A stretch of DNA of 38,194 bases. It comes from Asanoa hainanensis (GTDB taxonomy: Bacteria; Actinomycetota; Actinomycetes; Mycobacteriales; Micromonosporaceae). Below the pieces are notes generated by a model. That model did not search any database. It was not told the DNA's origin and saw only the letters and a program-made list of their open reading frames with translations. The stretch's first letter is position 1; the number at the start of each line of letters is the position of its first letter. Positions 17,023 through 25,601 of the stretch are shown piece by piece. The stretch spans positions 1 through 38,194 of the forward strand of contig NZ_FZPH01000035.1 in the NCBI RefSeq assembly GCF_900188485.1, read 5' to 3'. Made by a program: the position numbers and the translations under genes.

Positions 17023-17229
17023 ATGCTGAAATACACCCCGGACGTCGGACTCCTCAAAGCGTTGATCGCCATGAACGACGGCAAGACCGGCGTCATCCTC
17101 ACCCCACCAGACCAGCAGGTGGTGGCGTGGGTGCACCAGCAGGGCTACCGCGTGACCCTCGTCGAGGGAACCGCCGAAATCCGCCCCGGCGACGTCATGA
17201 ACATCCCGCTGCAACCACTGACCTTCTGA
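17023..17229 (+). CDS. Small hypothetical protein
   Basis: A 68-residue protein without recognised family: a helical N-terminus (DVGLLKALIAMNDGK) followed by short strands (TGVILTPPD, YRVTLVEGTAEI). It is likely soluble. The ATG is the natural start; an in-frame ATG at 16996 would add nine residues. Between 16897 and 17022 the plus strand also holds a short GC3-biased stretch (IAVWFADAGR through HPDGYAIPSPDP) with no start or proper end, which may be debris. Support is codon usage only. Confidence 0.48.
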   Translation: MLKYTPDVGLLKALIAMNDGKTGVILTPPDQQVVAWVHQQGYRVTLVEGTAEIRPGDVMNIPLQPLTF

Positions 17230-17262
17230 GACCGATCTCCACGATGGCAAGGCCACGGTCGG

Positions 17263-17706
17263 TCAGAGATCGATCCGTTTCTCGACGGCTGCAGCGTCGT
17301 CCGCGGCGCCGAACCGGAGAATGGCATATGCCGGTCTAGGCGAGAAGGCGCGTAACTCGGGCTCCATGACGGCAAACAGCTTCGTAGCGTCAGGGCCGTA
17401 GGCGAAGAGGACGGCCTCGCCGCCGCCGAGCTCGTTTCCGTCGAACTCGCCGACGCCCGCATCGGTGATCGCCTTCTCCAAGCGGTCCTCAAGCGCGTGG
17501 ATCGCCTCGACCACGTCCGTCTCTCCGAGCCCATCCCCGGGCAATGTGTAGCGCACCGTCACGGAATGGTCGGGTGAGCGAGTCCGCCCTTCATCGAAGG
17601 CCGGTTCGGCACGCGTACACGCGGCCAAGACGCCCAGCAGGAGAGCGGCGACAGTGATGACGGCGGCGGTGGACCGGCAGTCTTGCCGCACGGGCGTTTT
17701 GAGCAC
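17263..17706 (-). CDS. Putative lipoprotein, unknown function
   Basis: A 147-residue exported protein: basic N-terminus, hydrophobic core (AAVITVAALLLGVL) and a lipobox LAAC placing the lipidated Cys at about residue 30. The remainder is an acidic soluble domain of about 115 residues with a helical middle (VVEAIHALEDRLEKAITDAG) and strands at its end. It would be anchored to the outer face of the membrane. No family is recognised. GTG start; convergent with the small hypothetical gene. Confidence 0.7.
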   Translation of the reverse strand: MLKTPVRQDCRSTAAVITVAALLLGVLAACTRAEPAFDEGRTRSPDHSVTVRYTLPGDGLGETDVVEAIHALEDRLEKAITDAGVGEFDGNELGGGEAVLFAYGPDATKLFAVMEPELRAFSPRPAYAILRFGAADDAAAVEKRIDL

Positions 17707-17850
17707 GGCATCAAAGTACGACTCACGCTGTCACCCGCAAAGGCCCAAGTGGTCGATACCGCAACCTACTCCAACCAGACCCGCCAACGCCCGTGAGTCG
17801 TCCAGCCGGCGAGATCGCGGCGCGTACAGCAGCGTGCCAGGATCGCAACC

Positions 17851-18369
17851 ATGGACAAGAAGGCCGAAGGGCAGTTGCGTGTTATCCGGGAGGTCGTCGC
17901 TGCCCTGCAGGCAGCCGAGATCCCAGCGTGGCTGTTCGGCGGCTGGGGACTCGATGCGAGAATCGGCCGGATCACGCGCGAGCACGGCGACGTGGAGTTC
18001 TGGGTCGAGCGCATTCATGCCGAGCGCTCGAAGGCGCTTCTCGTAGCAGCTGGCGCCACGGCCCTGCCCACTCAACCGCCAGAGGAGTCCTGCGAATACA
18101 CGTGGGATGACGTCTCGTTCAGCACCGCCTACTTTGATCGGCAGTCGAACGGATCGTTCAGCCAGCCCCTTGGGCGGTTCTCCGACTGGCTGTTCCCGCC
18201 CGGATCGTTCGGTGCGGAGCCCGTGACACTCGATGGCAGGCCAGTCCTGGCCATGAGTGTTGCCGGCATGCTCGCTATGAAGGAGCAGTTCCCCAGCCTG
18301 CGCAACGGTCGGCCATGGCGGCAGAAAGACCTCACCGACATGGAAATACTCCGAGGGCTGGCCAAATGA
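17851..18369 (+). CDS. Nucleotidyltransferase resembling aminoglycoside 2''-adenylyltransferase (ANT)
   Basis: A 172-residue protein of the ANT(2'')/Lin-type nucleotidyltransferase fold. The signature runs FGGWGLDARIGRITREHGDVE (residues 29-49): GGW-x2-D, then TREHGD with the following acidic residue two positions on. Known members usually read GGWAVD...REHxDID, so the active site is nearly standard but the final pair is DVE. These enzymes transfer AMP to aminoglycosides or lincosamides, yet many environmental members have no known substrate, so resistance should not be assumed. Length is normal. The ATG lies in a 144-bp gap after the divergent lipoprotein gene. Confidence 0.78.
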   Translation: MDKKAEGQLRVIREVVAALQAAEIPAWLFGGWGLDARIGRITREHGDVEFWVERIHAERSKALLVAAGATALPTQPPEESCEYTWDDVSFSTAYFDRQSNGSFSQPLGRFSDWLFPPGSFGAEPVTLDGRPVLAMSVAGMLAMKEQFPSLRNGRPWRQKDLTDMEILRGLAK

Positions 18370-18412
18370 GCGGGCGGGTTGTTGTCGCCGTGGCAGTGGC
18401 CCTGACCGGGCG

Positions 18413-18973
18413 TCAGAGCCGTGCGCGGGCGTGCATCAATGCGAAACCCAGCAGGTTGAGGCCGCGCCATCGGGTCGGGTCGGATGCGTCCGGGTCGTCG
18501 GCGGCCAGGCCGATGCCCCAGACCCGGTCCAGCGGGCTGGCTTCGACCAGCACCCGGTTGCCCGTACCCGAGAGAAATCGCCCTAGGTCCGGATGCTGGC
18601 CGAACTTGGCCACGTTGCCGGCGACGACGAGCTCGAACCGGTGCTCGGCCCAGACCGCCTCGTCGAAGCTGCGGACCTGCCTGCCCAGCGCCTTGACCGC
18701 ACCTGGATGCGCTGCCGCGAGCATCCGCCCGGCAAGCTCCTCGTCACCGAACAACCGCGCCTTGCCGGCCATCATGTAGTGCTCGGCAGTGGCGTACCGA
18801 ACCCCGTCCACCACGAACGGGGCCGGCCACCACTGGCTCAAGCAAGCAGGCCCGACGCCACCACCCGGCCGGGCCTGGTGACCCCAGAAGAGCAGATATT
18901 TGACCCGGCCGCCCGCACCCACATGAGCCAACAGCTCAGGCAGGCTTTGCGGCGCGAAGATCATCCCGGACAC
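18413..18973 (-). CDS. NADAR-family protein (YbiA-like N-glycosidase)
   Basis: A 186-residue NADAR-domain protein. Family motifs in order are FWGH, CLSQWW, YATAEHYMMAGKARLF, the VRSFDEAVW segment, a SPLDRVWGIGL block and WRGLNLLGFALM at the C-terminus. YbiA-type members hydrolyse N-glycosidic bonds in riboflavin-pathway intermediates, and others remove ADP-ribose from guanine bases, linking the family to NAD/ADP-ribose metabolism and some toxin or phage-related systems. Which activity applies here is not determinable. GTG start at 18973, or ATG at 18964. It is convergent with the nucleotidyltransferase gene. Confidence 0.9.
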   Translation of the reverse strand: MSGMIFAPQSLPELLAHVGAGGRVKYLLFWGHQARPGGGVGPACLSQWWPAPFVVDGVRYATAEHYMMAGKARLFGDEELAGRMLAAAHPGAVKALGRQVRSFDEAVWAEHRFELVVAGNVAKFGQHPDLGRFLSGTGNRVLVEASPLDRVWGIGLAADDPDASDPTRWRGLNLLGFALMHARARL

Positions 18974-18984
18974 GTCCAGCAGAT

Positions 18985-19548
18985 TGCCAAACCCAACGGA
19001 CAGAGGCCAGCGAGTTCTGGGTCAGGGTAGGAAGCGCATCTCGGGGAACGCACGGCTCGGGCCCCCGATGAGACACTGCCGTCGGTGGCGTGGGTGCAGT
19101 TCGAAGAAGGCGACCGGATGCGCCTGCGAGATGCGCTCCACTCGCCAACATAAGGGCATGCAACCGCGGCCGGCACCCGGTCGCGAGTCCGGGATTGGGG
19201 ACAACACCGTGAACGCCAGCCATCCCTCTACGGCCGCGACGCGAGAGGTGCTGCTCTACTTCAGGGCCGACCACCTGGGTATCGCGCCACCATAAGGGTT
19301 CTTGTGGTGGTGCGGTGGTTCGCGTGCAAGATGGATCAACTCGAAGGCGCTTCGCCCTGACAACCACGAACGCACCTTTCTTGCTTTTGGGTAACCCGTC
19401 CAATCGAAGCGAATAGACCTACAAGGCGGCGTGCGGCTACACGATAGGGCGATGTGGAGGGACGTCGCCGGGTCCATCATTGCAGAAGGTCACCCAATAG
19501 AGATCAAGTTAGCCGCCGGGGAGGCTCGGCTGAAGAGAGGGGTCTCCG
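18985..19548. other. About 560 bp without a recognisable gene
   Basis: No frame here has a credible start, codon bias and protein-like composition. The DNA becomes less GC-rich from about 19280 toward the NTPase gene, so a boundary between native and acquired DNA may lie here. A small inverted repeat, CCACCA/TGGTGG, is at about 19288-19311. No tRNA or attachment-site repeat was seen. Confidence 0.5.
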
Positions 19549-21729
19549 TTGCAAGAGGCCAGCGCAGCGACCATACCCACGGTGGAGTTGAAGCTCGACC
19601 CAACGCCGGTTGCGAGGTGGCTCTTACGCAATCGGCCAGACGACTTTCGCCAGCCCGAGGAGTCTCACGCTGGACTTGCGGAGGAAGTGGCTCAACGCAT
19701 AGACCTTCTCGCGGAGCGTCTCACATCTCAAATTCAAGCTCTCCAAAGACTACGGGAAGCAACCACATTCAAGGCTCAAAGTAGGTTCTGGGTACCGTTG
19801 GTCGTGGCTTTCGTCGGGTTCTTCGGCGGCTTGGCATTCTTAGTGAATTCGAACGGCAATTTCACTTACTTAATGATTCTAGGTGGGATTTCACTCCTCG
19901 CGAGCACGGGCGCCGGCTGGCTGTCGATACTGGAGTACGGACCGCGCCAAAGGAATCTCGCGGCTCGCGAAGAGGCGGACCAAGAACTCAATGATGCGTT
20001 CGGCGATGCGGTCGCGGAACTACTTCGAGAGATTATCTTGGAGCGGACTCCTGAGGAACAATCTTGGGGGTCTGCCTTCAATTCTCAGTATGCGCCAACT
20101 CTCGTTGGGATCGGCGTCGATCAAGCGGTTTCCTCGTCTACTTATACGGAATTGTCAAAATTCATCGCTGACCACCCTACCTCAGCGATCGGAATAGCCG
20201 GTCCGCGAGGTGTAGGTAAGTCGACGCTGATGGAGAAGTTGATCGCCGGTCGACGGGATGTCGTGGGTGTTCGGATCCCTGCGCCTAAACGTTACGAGCC
20301 AGGTGCGTTAATTCGCCTGATTCATGGAACCATCGCGCAGGAAATACTTCATCCAGGGGCGGGTATACGCGCCACTGCGGACCTTAGCAAGGGGCGACGG
20401 CGCCTGATGCGGCGCGTCGGAGTGGGAATCCTATTCGTCGCGATTGCCATTGGCATACTCTTTGTCTGGTCGATTGACCAGGAGAAGCGGACTTACGACT
20501 CGTCGCCTGGCTGGCGGGTGAGCACATTAACTGTGCTGTGTATTGCAGCCGGAGGGATCTGGCTGGGATTGTTCATTCGCAGTCTCTGGTCGACACTTTG
20601 GTCGCTGCGCCATAGGTTCGCCTTTGATTCCGGTCTGGCAACCTCTAGCCGCGCTGTACTTCAGCGTCTAGCCCGAGAGGAACTTGAATACTTACGATAC
20701 ACGACTACGACCCAGGCAAAAGGTGGAATGCGCCTAAAAACGGGCTTCTTCACGCTTTCAGGAGAAGATCAACTGACCCTCGCCGAACGCGAACCAAACG
20801 AGGCAGACAGCGCTGAGCGACTCCGCCAGTTTCTTCGTGACGTGACCCGTATCGGCGACCGGCCCGTAATCCTTGGCATCGATGAACTCGATAAGATGGA
20901 CAAGCCAGAAGACGTCGTTGCGGTTGTCAACAGCATCAAAGATCTGTTCCACATTCGAGGAGTACACGTCCTTGTGTCGGTCTCGACTGACGCGATGCAC
21001 AGCTTCGCGGCACGCGGCGTGATCGTCCGCGATGTTTTCGACTCGGCATTCGACACCGTCGTCGAGGTGCGTCGTCTAGGTCCAACAGAATCGGCAGACC
21101 TTCTGGCGAGGAGGGCAACGGCGTTTTCCTTTCCCGCGATGTACTTCTGTCATGCCTGGTCCGGCGGGCATCCTAGGGACTTGATCCGTGCCGCACGTTC
21201 GTGCGTCACTCTCAGTGCCGAAGAGAAAAAGGTACTGCCGCTGTCGGTTGTTGTCGACCATGTTCTCTCCGAGGACATACTCGCACTCCTTCGGGCAACT
21301 GTCGATCGACTTCGTTCTGATACTCACACCGTTGCTGCAGTCGAAGACCTGATAGCCTTTCGCGACCTTCTTCGAGAAGAGAGCGGGGCGTTGCATAATC
21401 GAATTCAATCTGCGCTCAAGGTCGCCACATTGCCGGTAATAGAAGGTCCGGTTACCGAAGGCAGCCTCATGGTTCAAACCCTTCTTCCGTATTTGGAATT
21501 GGCGGCTTTGACCAGTGTGTTTTTTAGTGTCGCTCGCGGGCCAAGGCAGTGGAAAAAGGAAGAAATTGAGCAAACCGTTTCGGAACTCGCCGCCGCGCAA
21601 GCCTCTATGTCGAGCCATCCAATGGAAGCCATTCGGGCTACACGTCGAGTCCGAGCGTCAGTCGAACGGTCTCTGCTCGCCGACGGCGGTGAACTTCCTG
21701 CTCCGCGAGTCCCACAGAGCGGGCGCTGA
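19549..21729 (+). CDS. KAP-type membrane-spanning P-loop NTPase
   Basis: The 726-residue protein has Walker A GPRGVGKST (residues 218-226) and Walker B VILGIDELDKMD (Asp445-Glu446). Two membrane helices precede the NTPase (about 81-101, 106-124) and two more (about 290-309, 324-343) lie between Walker A and B, the hallmark of KAP NTPases. Such proteins occur in mobile and defence-related DNA and probably organise membrane complexes. A coiled-coil-like stretch (residues 45-75) precedes the first helix. The start is TTG: an in-frame TGA at 19531 excludes longer versions and AGAGAGGGG lies just upstream. Composition differs from the neighbours: lower GC, AT-ending codons and five TTA leucine codons (19840, 19870, 20308, 20527, 20692), rare in actinomycetes and dependent on the bldA tRNA. 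Likely horizontally acquired. Confidence 0.85.
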   Translation: MQEASAATIPTVELKLDPTPVARWLLRNRPDDFRQPEESHAGLAEEVAQRIDLLAERLTSQIQALQRLREATTFKAQSRFWVPLVVAFVGFFGGLAFLVNSNGNFTYLMILGGISLLASTGAGWLSILEYGPRQRNLAAREEADQELNDAFGDAVAELLREIILERTPEEQSWGSAFNSQYAPTLVGIGVDQAVSSSTYTELSKFIADHPTSAIGIAGPRGVGKSTLMEKLIAGRRDVVGVRIPAPKRYEPGALIRLIHGTIAQEILHPGAGIRATADLSKGRRRLMRRVGVGILFVAIAIGILFVWSIDQEKRTYDSSPGWRVSTLTVLCIAAGGIWLGLFIRSLWSTLWSLRHRFAFDSGLATSSRAVLQRLAREELEYLRYTTTTQAKGGMRLKTGFFTLSGEDQLTLAEREPNEADSAERLRQFLRDVTRIGDRPVILGIDELDKMDKPEDVVAVVNSIKDLFHIRGVHVLVSVSTDAMHSFAARGVIVRDVFDSAFDTVVEVRRLGPTESADLLARRATAFSFPAMYFCHAWSGGHPRDLIRAARSCVTLSAEEKKVLPLSVVVDHVLSEDILALLRATVDRLRSDTHTVAAVEDLIAFRDLLREESGALHNRIQSALKVATLPVIEGPVTEGSLMVQTLLPYLELAALTSVFFSVARGPRQWKKEEIEQTVSELAAAQASMSSHPMEAIRATRRVRASVERSLLADGGELPAPRVPQSGR

Positions 21730-21740
21730 ATGCGCTGCCC

Positions 21741-21759
21741 CGACGACGAGGTGTCGTCG
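21741..21759 (+). terminator. Hairpin after the KAP NTPase gene
   Basis: CGACGAC (21741-21747) and GTCGTCG (21753-21759) form a 7-bp stem with loop GAGGT, 11 bp past the stop codon. It may terminate the NTPase transcript, or mark the edge of the inserted segment, since the truncated minus-strand pseudogene starts right beyond it. Confidence 0.4.
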
Positions 21760-21761
21760 AC

Positions 21762-22830
21762 GGTGAGCAGCTCTGCGTTGCGCGCCATCCGGCGATCTGC
21801 GCGTTGAGTTCACGGACATTGTGGTCCTCGACCCACGTGGCGCGGGCGGCGTCCATGGCCTGCTCCCACTCGCGCCGCTGATCGGCGTTGGCCTGTTCGG
21901 CGGCGGCGTCCGCGGCCTCGTCGAGACCAGCGCGGCGCTCCACCTCCGCCAGCACCCTGTCCAGGATGTCTTCCAGCCGCCACCGTTTCCGGTCGGCCCA
22001 CCGCCGGCGCCGGCCATGGGACCGCCATCCGTCGTAAGCGAGCTCCAGCGTCAGCGGGCCGGACGGTATCCGCCGCTGCTGCGGAGAGACCCGCTGCCAG
22101 TCATACACACCGGCCGCGTCCAACTCGACAGGATCCGGGAGATGGTCGACGGTGTCGAACTCCTCGGACACCACAAACGGGTACCGTCGCCCGCGGACGA
22201 CCACGGCCAGGCCACGTTCCTGGTCCTCGGTGACGTCTAAGCCATGACCGGCGTTGCATGCTCGCGACGCCAAGGCCTCGATGACCCGCAATGCCTGCGG
22301 CAGCGATTCCCGACTCACATCCAGCGAGCCGTGTTGCCACCCAGCTGGGCCATCACCCGCGCCACGTCATCGAACACCTCGGGTCCCTCTGATCCAGACA
22401 GCACAGCGTCTCAGCCGGTGGAACGCGAGGACGGCCCGGTTGACGGAGCGGCCACTGCGGATTTGGCTGCGCGGCGTCCGGGCGACGACCCAGGCTTGCG
22501 AGTCGACGGCCGCGCCGGCGTTTCTTGGTGACGGCCGTGTTCGAGGTAGAAGCCGCCGGCGTCAGTGATCTCCGCCCTCCACACGCCACCGGACCGGGGA
22601 GTCCTCACCAGCCGCCGAGATCGCAGCGCATACACACTGATCGCCAGCGCTGACTCCAGCGACGTCGTCGGATCCCGGCCGACACCTATTCGCTGCAACA
22701 ACTCCACCTGATGAGGCAACAACCTCGGCCACCGCGCCACCCCACCAGACCTACCGCCGCGGCCCGGCCACTTCAAGGATTGACCACGACGCAGGCTCAG
22801 GACGCCACCACGGCACCCACATCGCGGCAT
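21762..22830 (-). pseudogene. Multiply disrupted gene of a conserved actinobacterial hypothetical family
   Basis: Three coding pieces read leftward. The first (22830-22414) includes LLPHQVELLQRIGVG and LVRTPRSGGVWRAEITDAG with FYLEHGRH, a winged-helix-like N-terminal part, then low-complexity sequence to a TGA at 22411-22413. The same frame continues with PEVFDDVARVMAQLGG to a TGA at 22315-22317. That stop overlaps by frameshift the third piece, which starts VSRESLPQALRVIEALAS (22318) and ends around LNAQIAGWRATQ near 21770, beside the KAP gene. From memory, intact relatives carry these blocks in one longer protein, so this copy shows an internal loss, a nonsense codon, a frameshift and a cut 3' end. 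The stretch 22319-22410 is otherwise empty. Confidence 0.62.
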
Positions 22831-22839
22831 GAGGGTGCG

Positions 22840-23262
22840 TCAGACAACGTCTTCGAATGACACCTCTCCGGGGCGCCAGCACATCCAATGCCCGTCTTCG
22901 AAGCCGTCCAGCAAGGCGATCTCCGGACCGGGAAGAACATCCTCAATGTCGGGATGCAACACGATCGCCGCTTCGTCGAACTCGATCCTGAGGCCACGGC
23001 CAGTCTGCTCCACGGTCGCGACAACGTTGCTCGGAATGAACGCTCGCAGGGCGTCGGCGTAGCCCAGCTGGCCCGGCGCGATGAGGCCCGTCTTCGTCTC
23101 GACAACCGGCAACACATCGCAGTTGAGCACCGGCATATCCGCCGTCGGACCATCGAAGCGCAGTTGCACGTAGTCCATGACGAACTGGAACGAGAAGAGA
23201 TGGAACCCGACGAGCCGACCCAACAACTCGTTGGGAACGTACGCGCTATGTTCCGACGACAT
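22840..23262 (-). CDS. Hypothetical protein
   Basis: A 140-residue soluble protein without recognised family. It has strands and loops such as FHLFSFQFVMDYVQLRF, MPVLNCDVLPVVE and LRIEFDEAAIVLHPDIEDVL and ends WMCWRPGEVSFEDVV, suggesting a small beta-rich fold. Frame and codon bias are intact, so it appears functional despite the pseudogene 10 bp downstream. ATG start. Confidence 0.68.
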   Translation of the reverse strand: MSSEHSAYVPNELLGRLVGFHLFSFQFVMDYVQLRFDGPTADMPVLNCDVLPVVETKTGLIAPGQLGYADALRAFIPSNVVATVEQTGRGLRIEFDEAAIVLHPDIEDVLPGPEIALLDGFEDGHWMCWRPGEVSFEDVV

Positions 23263-23705
23263 GCCGCCATAGTGCCCCGAACACCCGCGCGACGAACATC
23301 CTCATTTCGGCATGAGCGGGCGTCACGCCAGGCTCTGGACGGCAGGTTGCAGCGTGGTCGGACGTTGCGGTCGGCGCCAAGGGGTAGGAGGGCGGGAGTC
23401 AGACTCGACTCGTACGGGGACCAAGCCGGACTCGTCCGCACCGGGATTGACCAGGCAATACGCCGACAGAACACGAACACATGAGACGCTCGGGAGCGTC
23501 GCATGCCCACAATGGACGATTTAATGTGTGGTTTTGGCTGGCCACCTGACCAGGGACGAAACGTGCAGTGGGGTCCCGAGTCGGGTCGCTATCCGGCCCG
23601 TCGAGCCGCTGTCCAGGGACTGGTGCCCCGGCGGGGGCGGCTGATGTGTGCCAGGCCACGCCCCAGAGGTCGGCTGGCGCGCGTGAACCTGGATTCACAC
23701 CTCAA
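23263..23705. other. 443-bp gap upstream of the CHAT operon
   Basis: No gene with a credible start and composition is visible. The gap contains the palindrome described at 23480-23505 and presumably the promoter of the CHAT operon. GC is high but the third-position pattern of coding DNA is absent. Confidence 0.5.
23480..23505. promoter_or_regulatory. Near-perfect palindrome upstream of the CHAT operon
   Basis: CATGAGACGCTC (23480-23491) and GAGCGTCGCATG (23494-23505) are inverted with one mismatch around a GG centre. The length and near-contact of the halves suit a dimeric regulator operator, and the position is 200 bp ahead of the first CHAT-operon gene. It could also form an RNA hairpin. 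No dedicated regulator gene lies beside it. Confidence 0.42.
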
Positions 23706-25601
23706 ATGCGTGTCGTTCTTACGACTGCGAGCACGGGTCGGCGGCGGAAAACTGAATCAGGACTGATTGGGGCTGCCGATCATGCGTCTGCCAGGGATGT
23801 CGTGGTGATCGTCACCGCGGTCGCGGTGGCGCTCCTCGGCGAGGTGCTGCTGCGCTGGCACACGAGCACGTTCATGACAATCATGACCCGACGCCCTCGC
23901 CGGGCGGTCGCGCGGCGCGGCGTCGGCGCGGTTCTCGTGAGTGTCGTGGTGGGCATCGCGCTCTCGTTGGCGGTCGCGCAGATCCTGGAACGTCTCCACA
24001 TCGTCAGCCTGGTCGTGCTCGCGCTGCTGCTCGGGTTCAACCGCGCGGTAGGGCTGGGTGTCGGTTCGTTGCTGGTGTTCTCGGTGTGGCAGCCCGACCT
24101 GGCCGTCCTGCTCTGGTTCGTCGCCCCGCTGCTGGTCGTCTCGGTGGTGACGATCGGGGTGTCCGGGTGGACCTCCATGCTGTTCGGCGCGTTGGACATC
24201 CAGGAAGGGCCGACGCCGTGGACGCTCCTGCTCACGGCCACCGCCGGCGGTGCCGCCGCTTGGGCGATCTGGTCGTGGTCGGGCTGGGCTTCGGTCGCCG
24301 TGCTCGCGAGTCTCCTTGTGTTCGTCCGGTGGTTCCGGCTCACCGGGACCGTGCCCGCGCCGTGGCGCGTTCAGCTGCGGCGCAGGGAGTGGTTCCGGTT
24401 CGTCGTCGTCGGCTATCTCGCCTTCTCGCCAGTCGGTTCGGCCGTGGTGGACGAGCTGGCCGAGTTCCGGCCGACGTGGGTGCTCATGGTGGCGATGCCG
24501 CTCGCGGCCGGCGTCGCGCTCGCGACCTTCCCCGTCCCGTACCCGACGGCACCGACGCTCGTTCCGGCTGGTGCGCGGATACGCCAGACGCTCGCGCAAG
24601 GCGGTTTGTTCGCGGCTCTGCTCAGTGCGCGGTTCCCCGAGTCGCCGGTGACACCTGCCTTGTTGACGACCGTGGCGCTGGTTACCGCGGGTGCGCTGGT
24701 CGCCATGGCGCTCCTGCGGGCGACGCCGTTCAACCAGGTCGTCGCCCAGGACCTGATCCAGCTGATGGGTGACACCGACGACGTGTTCGACGACTGGGCC
24801 TGGCACGCCATCATCCGGCGCCGACACTCGGCGGACGCCGGGCTGCTGACCATGCTCGCCGCCAAAGCCGAACAGAGCCTGGACAACCGCACACCCACCA
24901 CGGAGGCACTGCTGAACCTGGCACCCTTCGACGCGGACCTGGCGATGAGCCGGGCACGGGACCCGTTCGACTCGTGGACGTTCCTGGTCGAACAGGCGTT
25001 GTCCGCGGTCGAGCGAGGTGCGCGCCGATCTGGACGCGACGTCGGCCAGCTACTGCCGTTGCTACGCGCTGCCGCCGCTCGACCGGAGCTCGCACGAGCG
25101 ATGCGGTCCCGACACCTCGACGCCGCCGGTGAGGTGCTGGCGACGCAGACCGAGTGCTACGACCAGTCCGGTCTGGCGATCCTGCGCGACGAGAACAGGT
25201 TGCTGGAGGCCCGGATCAAGTTCGGAGCCGGCGACGACGCGGGCGGGATCGCGATCGCCGCGGAGATCCTCGCCCAACCGCACCTTGACGCGTACAACCG
25301 GCGCGACGCTTTGCTGCTGTTGACGATGTCCAGTGTGCTGGACGGGGACCGTGACGCCGTGGCCGAATACCGGGAAGCTTCCGCCGGTCTGCGGGTCCGC
25401 TGGTCCGACCGGCGGCAGGTCTGGGCCGCGGCCTGGGCGATGCGGCCGATCCTCGGCGTGCGCTGGCTGCGGATTCCGCCGCAGGCGTGGCGCGGCTTCA
25501 AGAACAAGCACGCGACCGTGATGAGCGACGAGTTGACCCCACAGCTGGCCCTCGACATCTTCGACACGTTGGGCGCCAAGAGCAGGATCCTGGCACCGTG
25601 A
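23706..25601 (+). CDS. Polytopic membrane protein with helical cytoplasmic tail (CHAT operon gene 1)
   Basis: About 631 residues. The N-terminal half (roughly residues 31-337) holds eight or nine membrane helices; the C-terminal half (about 345-631) is soluble and Ala/Leu-rich with helix-pair spacing (ALLNLAPFDADLAM, QLLPLLRAAAARPELARAM, LEARIKFGAGDDAGG), probably a TPR-like or other alpha-solenoid. I do not recognise a transporter or enzyme family. Its stop overlaps the CHAT gene start (GTGA), so the two are made together; the tail may dock the protease or its regulator at the membrane. The start is uncertain: ATG at 23706 or GTG at 23802, the latter with AGGG upstream and directly before the first helix. 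Confidence 0.78.
   Translation: MRVVLTTASTGRRRKTESGLIGAADHASARDVVVIVTAVAVALLGEVLLRWHTSTFMTIMTRRPRRAVARRGVGAVLVSVVVGIALSLAVAQILERLHIVSLVVLALLLGFNRAVGLGVGSLLVFSVWQPDLAVLLWFVAPLLVVSVVTIGVSGWTSMLFGALDIQEGPTPWTLLLTATAGGAAAWAIWSWSGWASVAVLASLLVFVRWFRLTGTVPAPWRVQLRRREWFRFVVVGYLAFSPVGSAVVDELAEFRPTWVLMVAMPLAAGVALATFPVPYPTAPTLVPAGARIRQTLAQGGLFAALLSARFPESPVTPALLTTVALVTAGALVAMALLRATPFNQVVAQDLIQLMGDTDDVFDDWAWHAIIRRRHSADAGLLTMLAAKAEQSLDNRTPTTEALLNLAPFDADLAMSRARDPFDSWTFLVEQALSAVERGARRSGRDVGQLLPLLRAAAARPELARAMRSRHLDAAGEVLATQTECYDQSGLAILRDENRLLEARIKFGAGDDAGGIAIAAEILAQPHLDAYNRRDALLLLTMSSVLDGDRDAVAEYREASAGLRVRWSDRRQVWAAAWAMRPILGVRWLRIPPQAWRGFKNKHATVMSDELTPQLALDIFDTLGAKSRILAP

Noticed and set aside
17851-18369. 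Calling the ANT-like gene an antibiotic resistance gene
   Set aside because: The fold is clear but the motif ends DVE instead of the usual DID, and many environmental members have no known drug substrate.
19022-19207. Minus-strand 61-codon frame in the gap before the KAP gene
   Set aside because: Its composition (Arg, His, Pro-rich) and lack of a ribosome site give no support; no family resemblance.
19280-21760. KAP segment as an insertion sequence or integrated element
   Set aside because: No transposase or integrase, no flanking direct repeat and no tRNA could be seen; only composition and the broken neighbour suggest acquisition.
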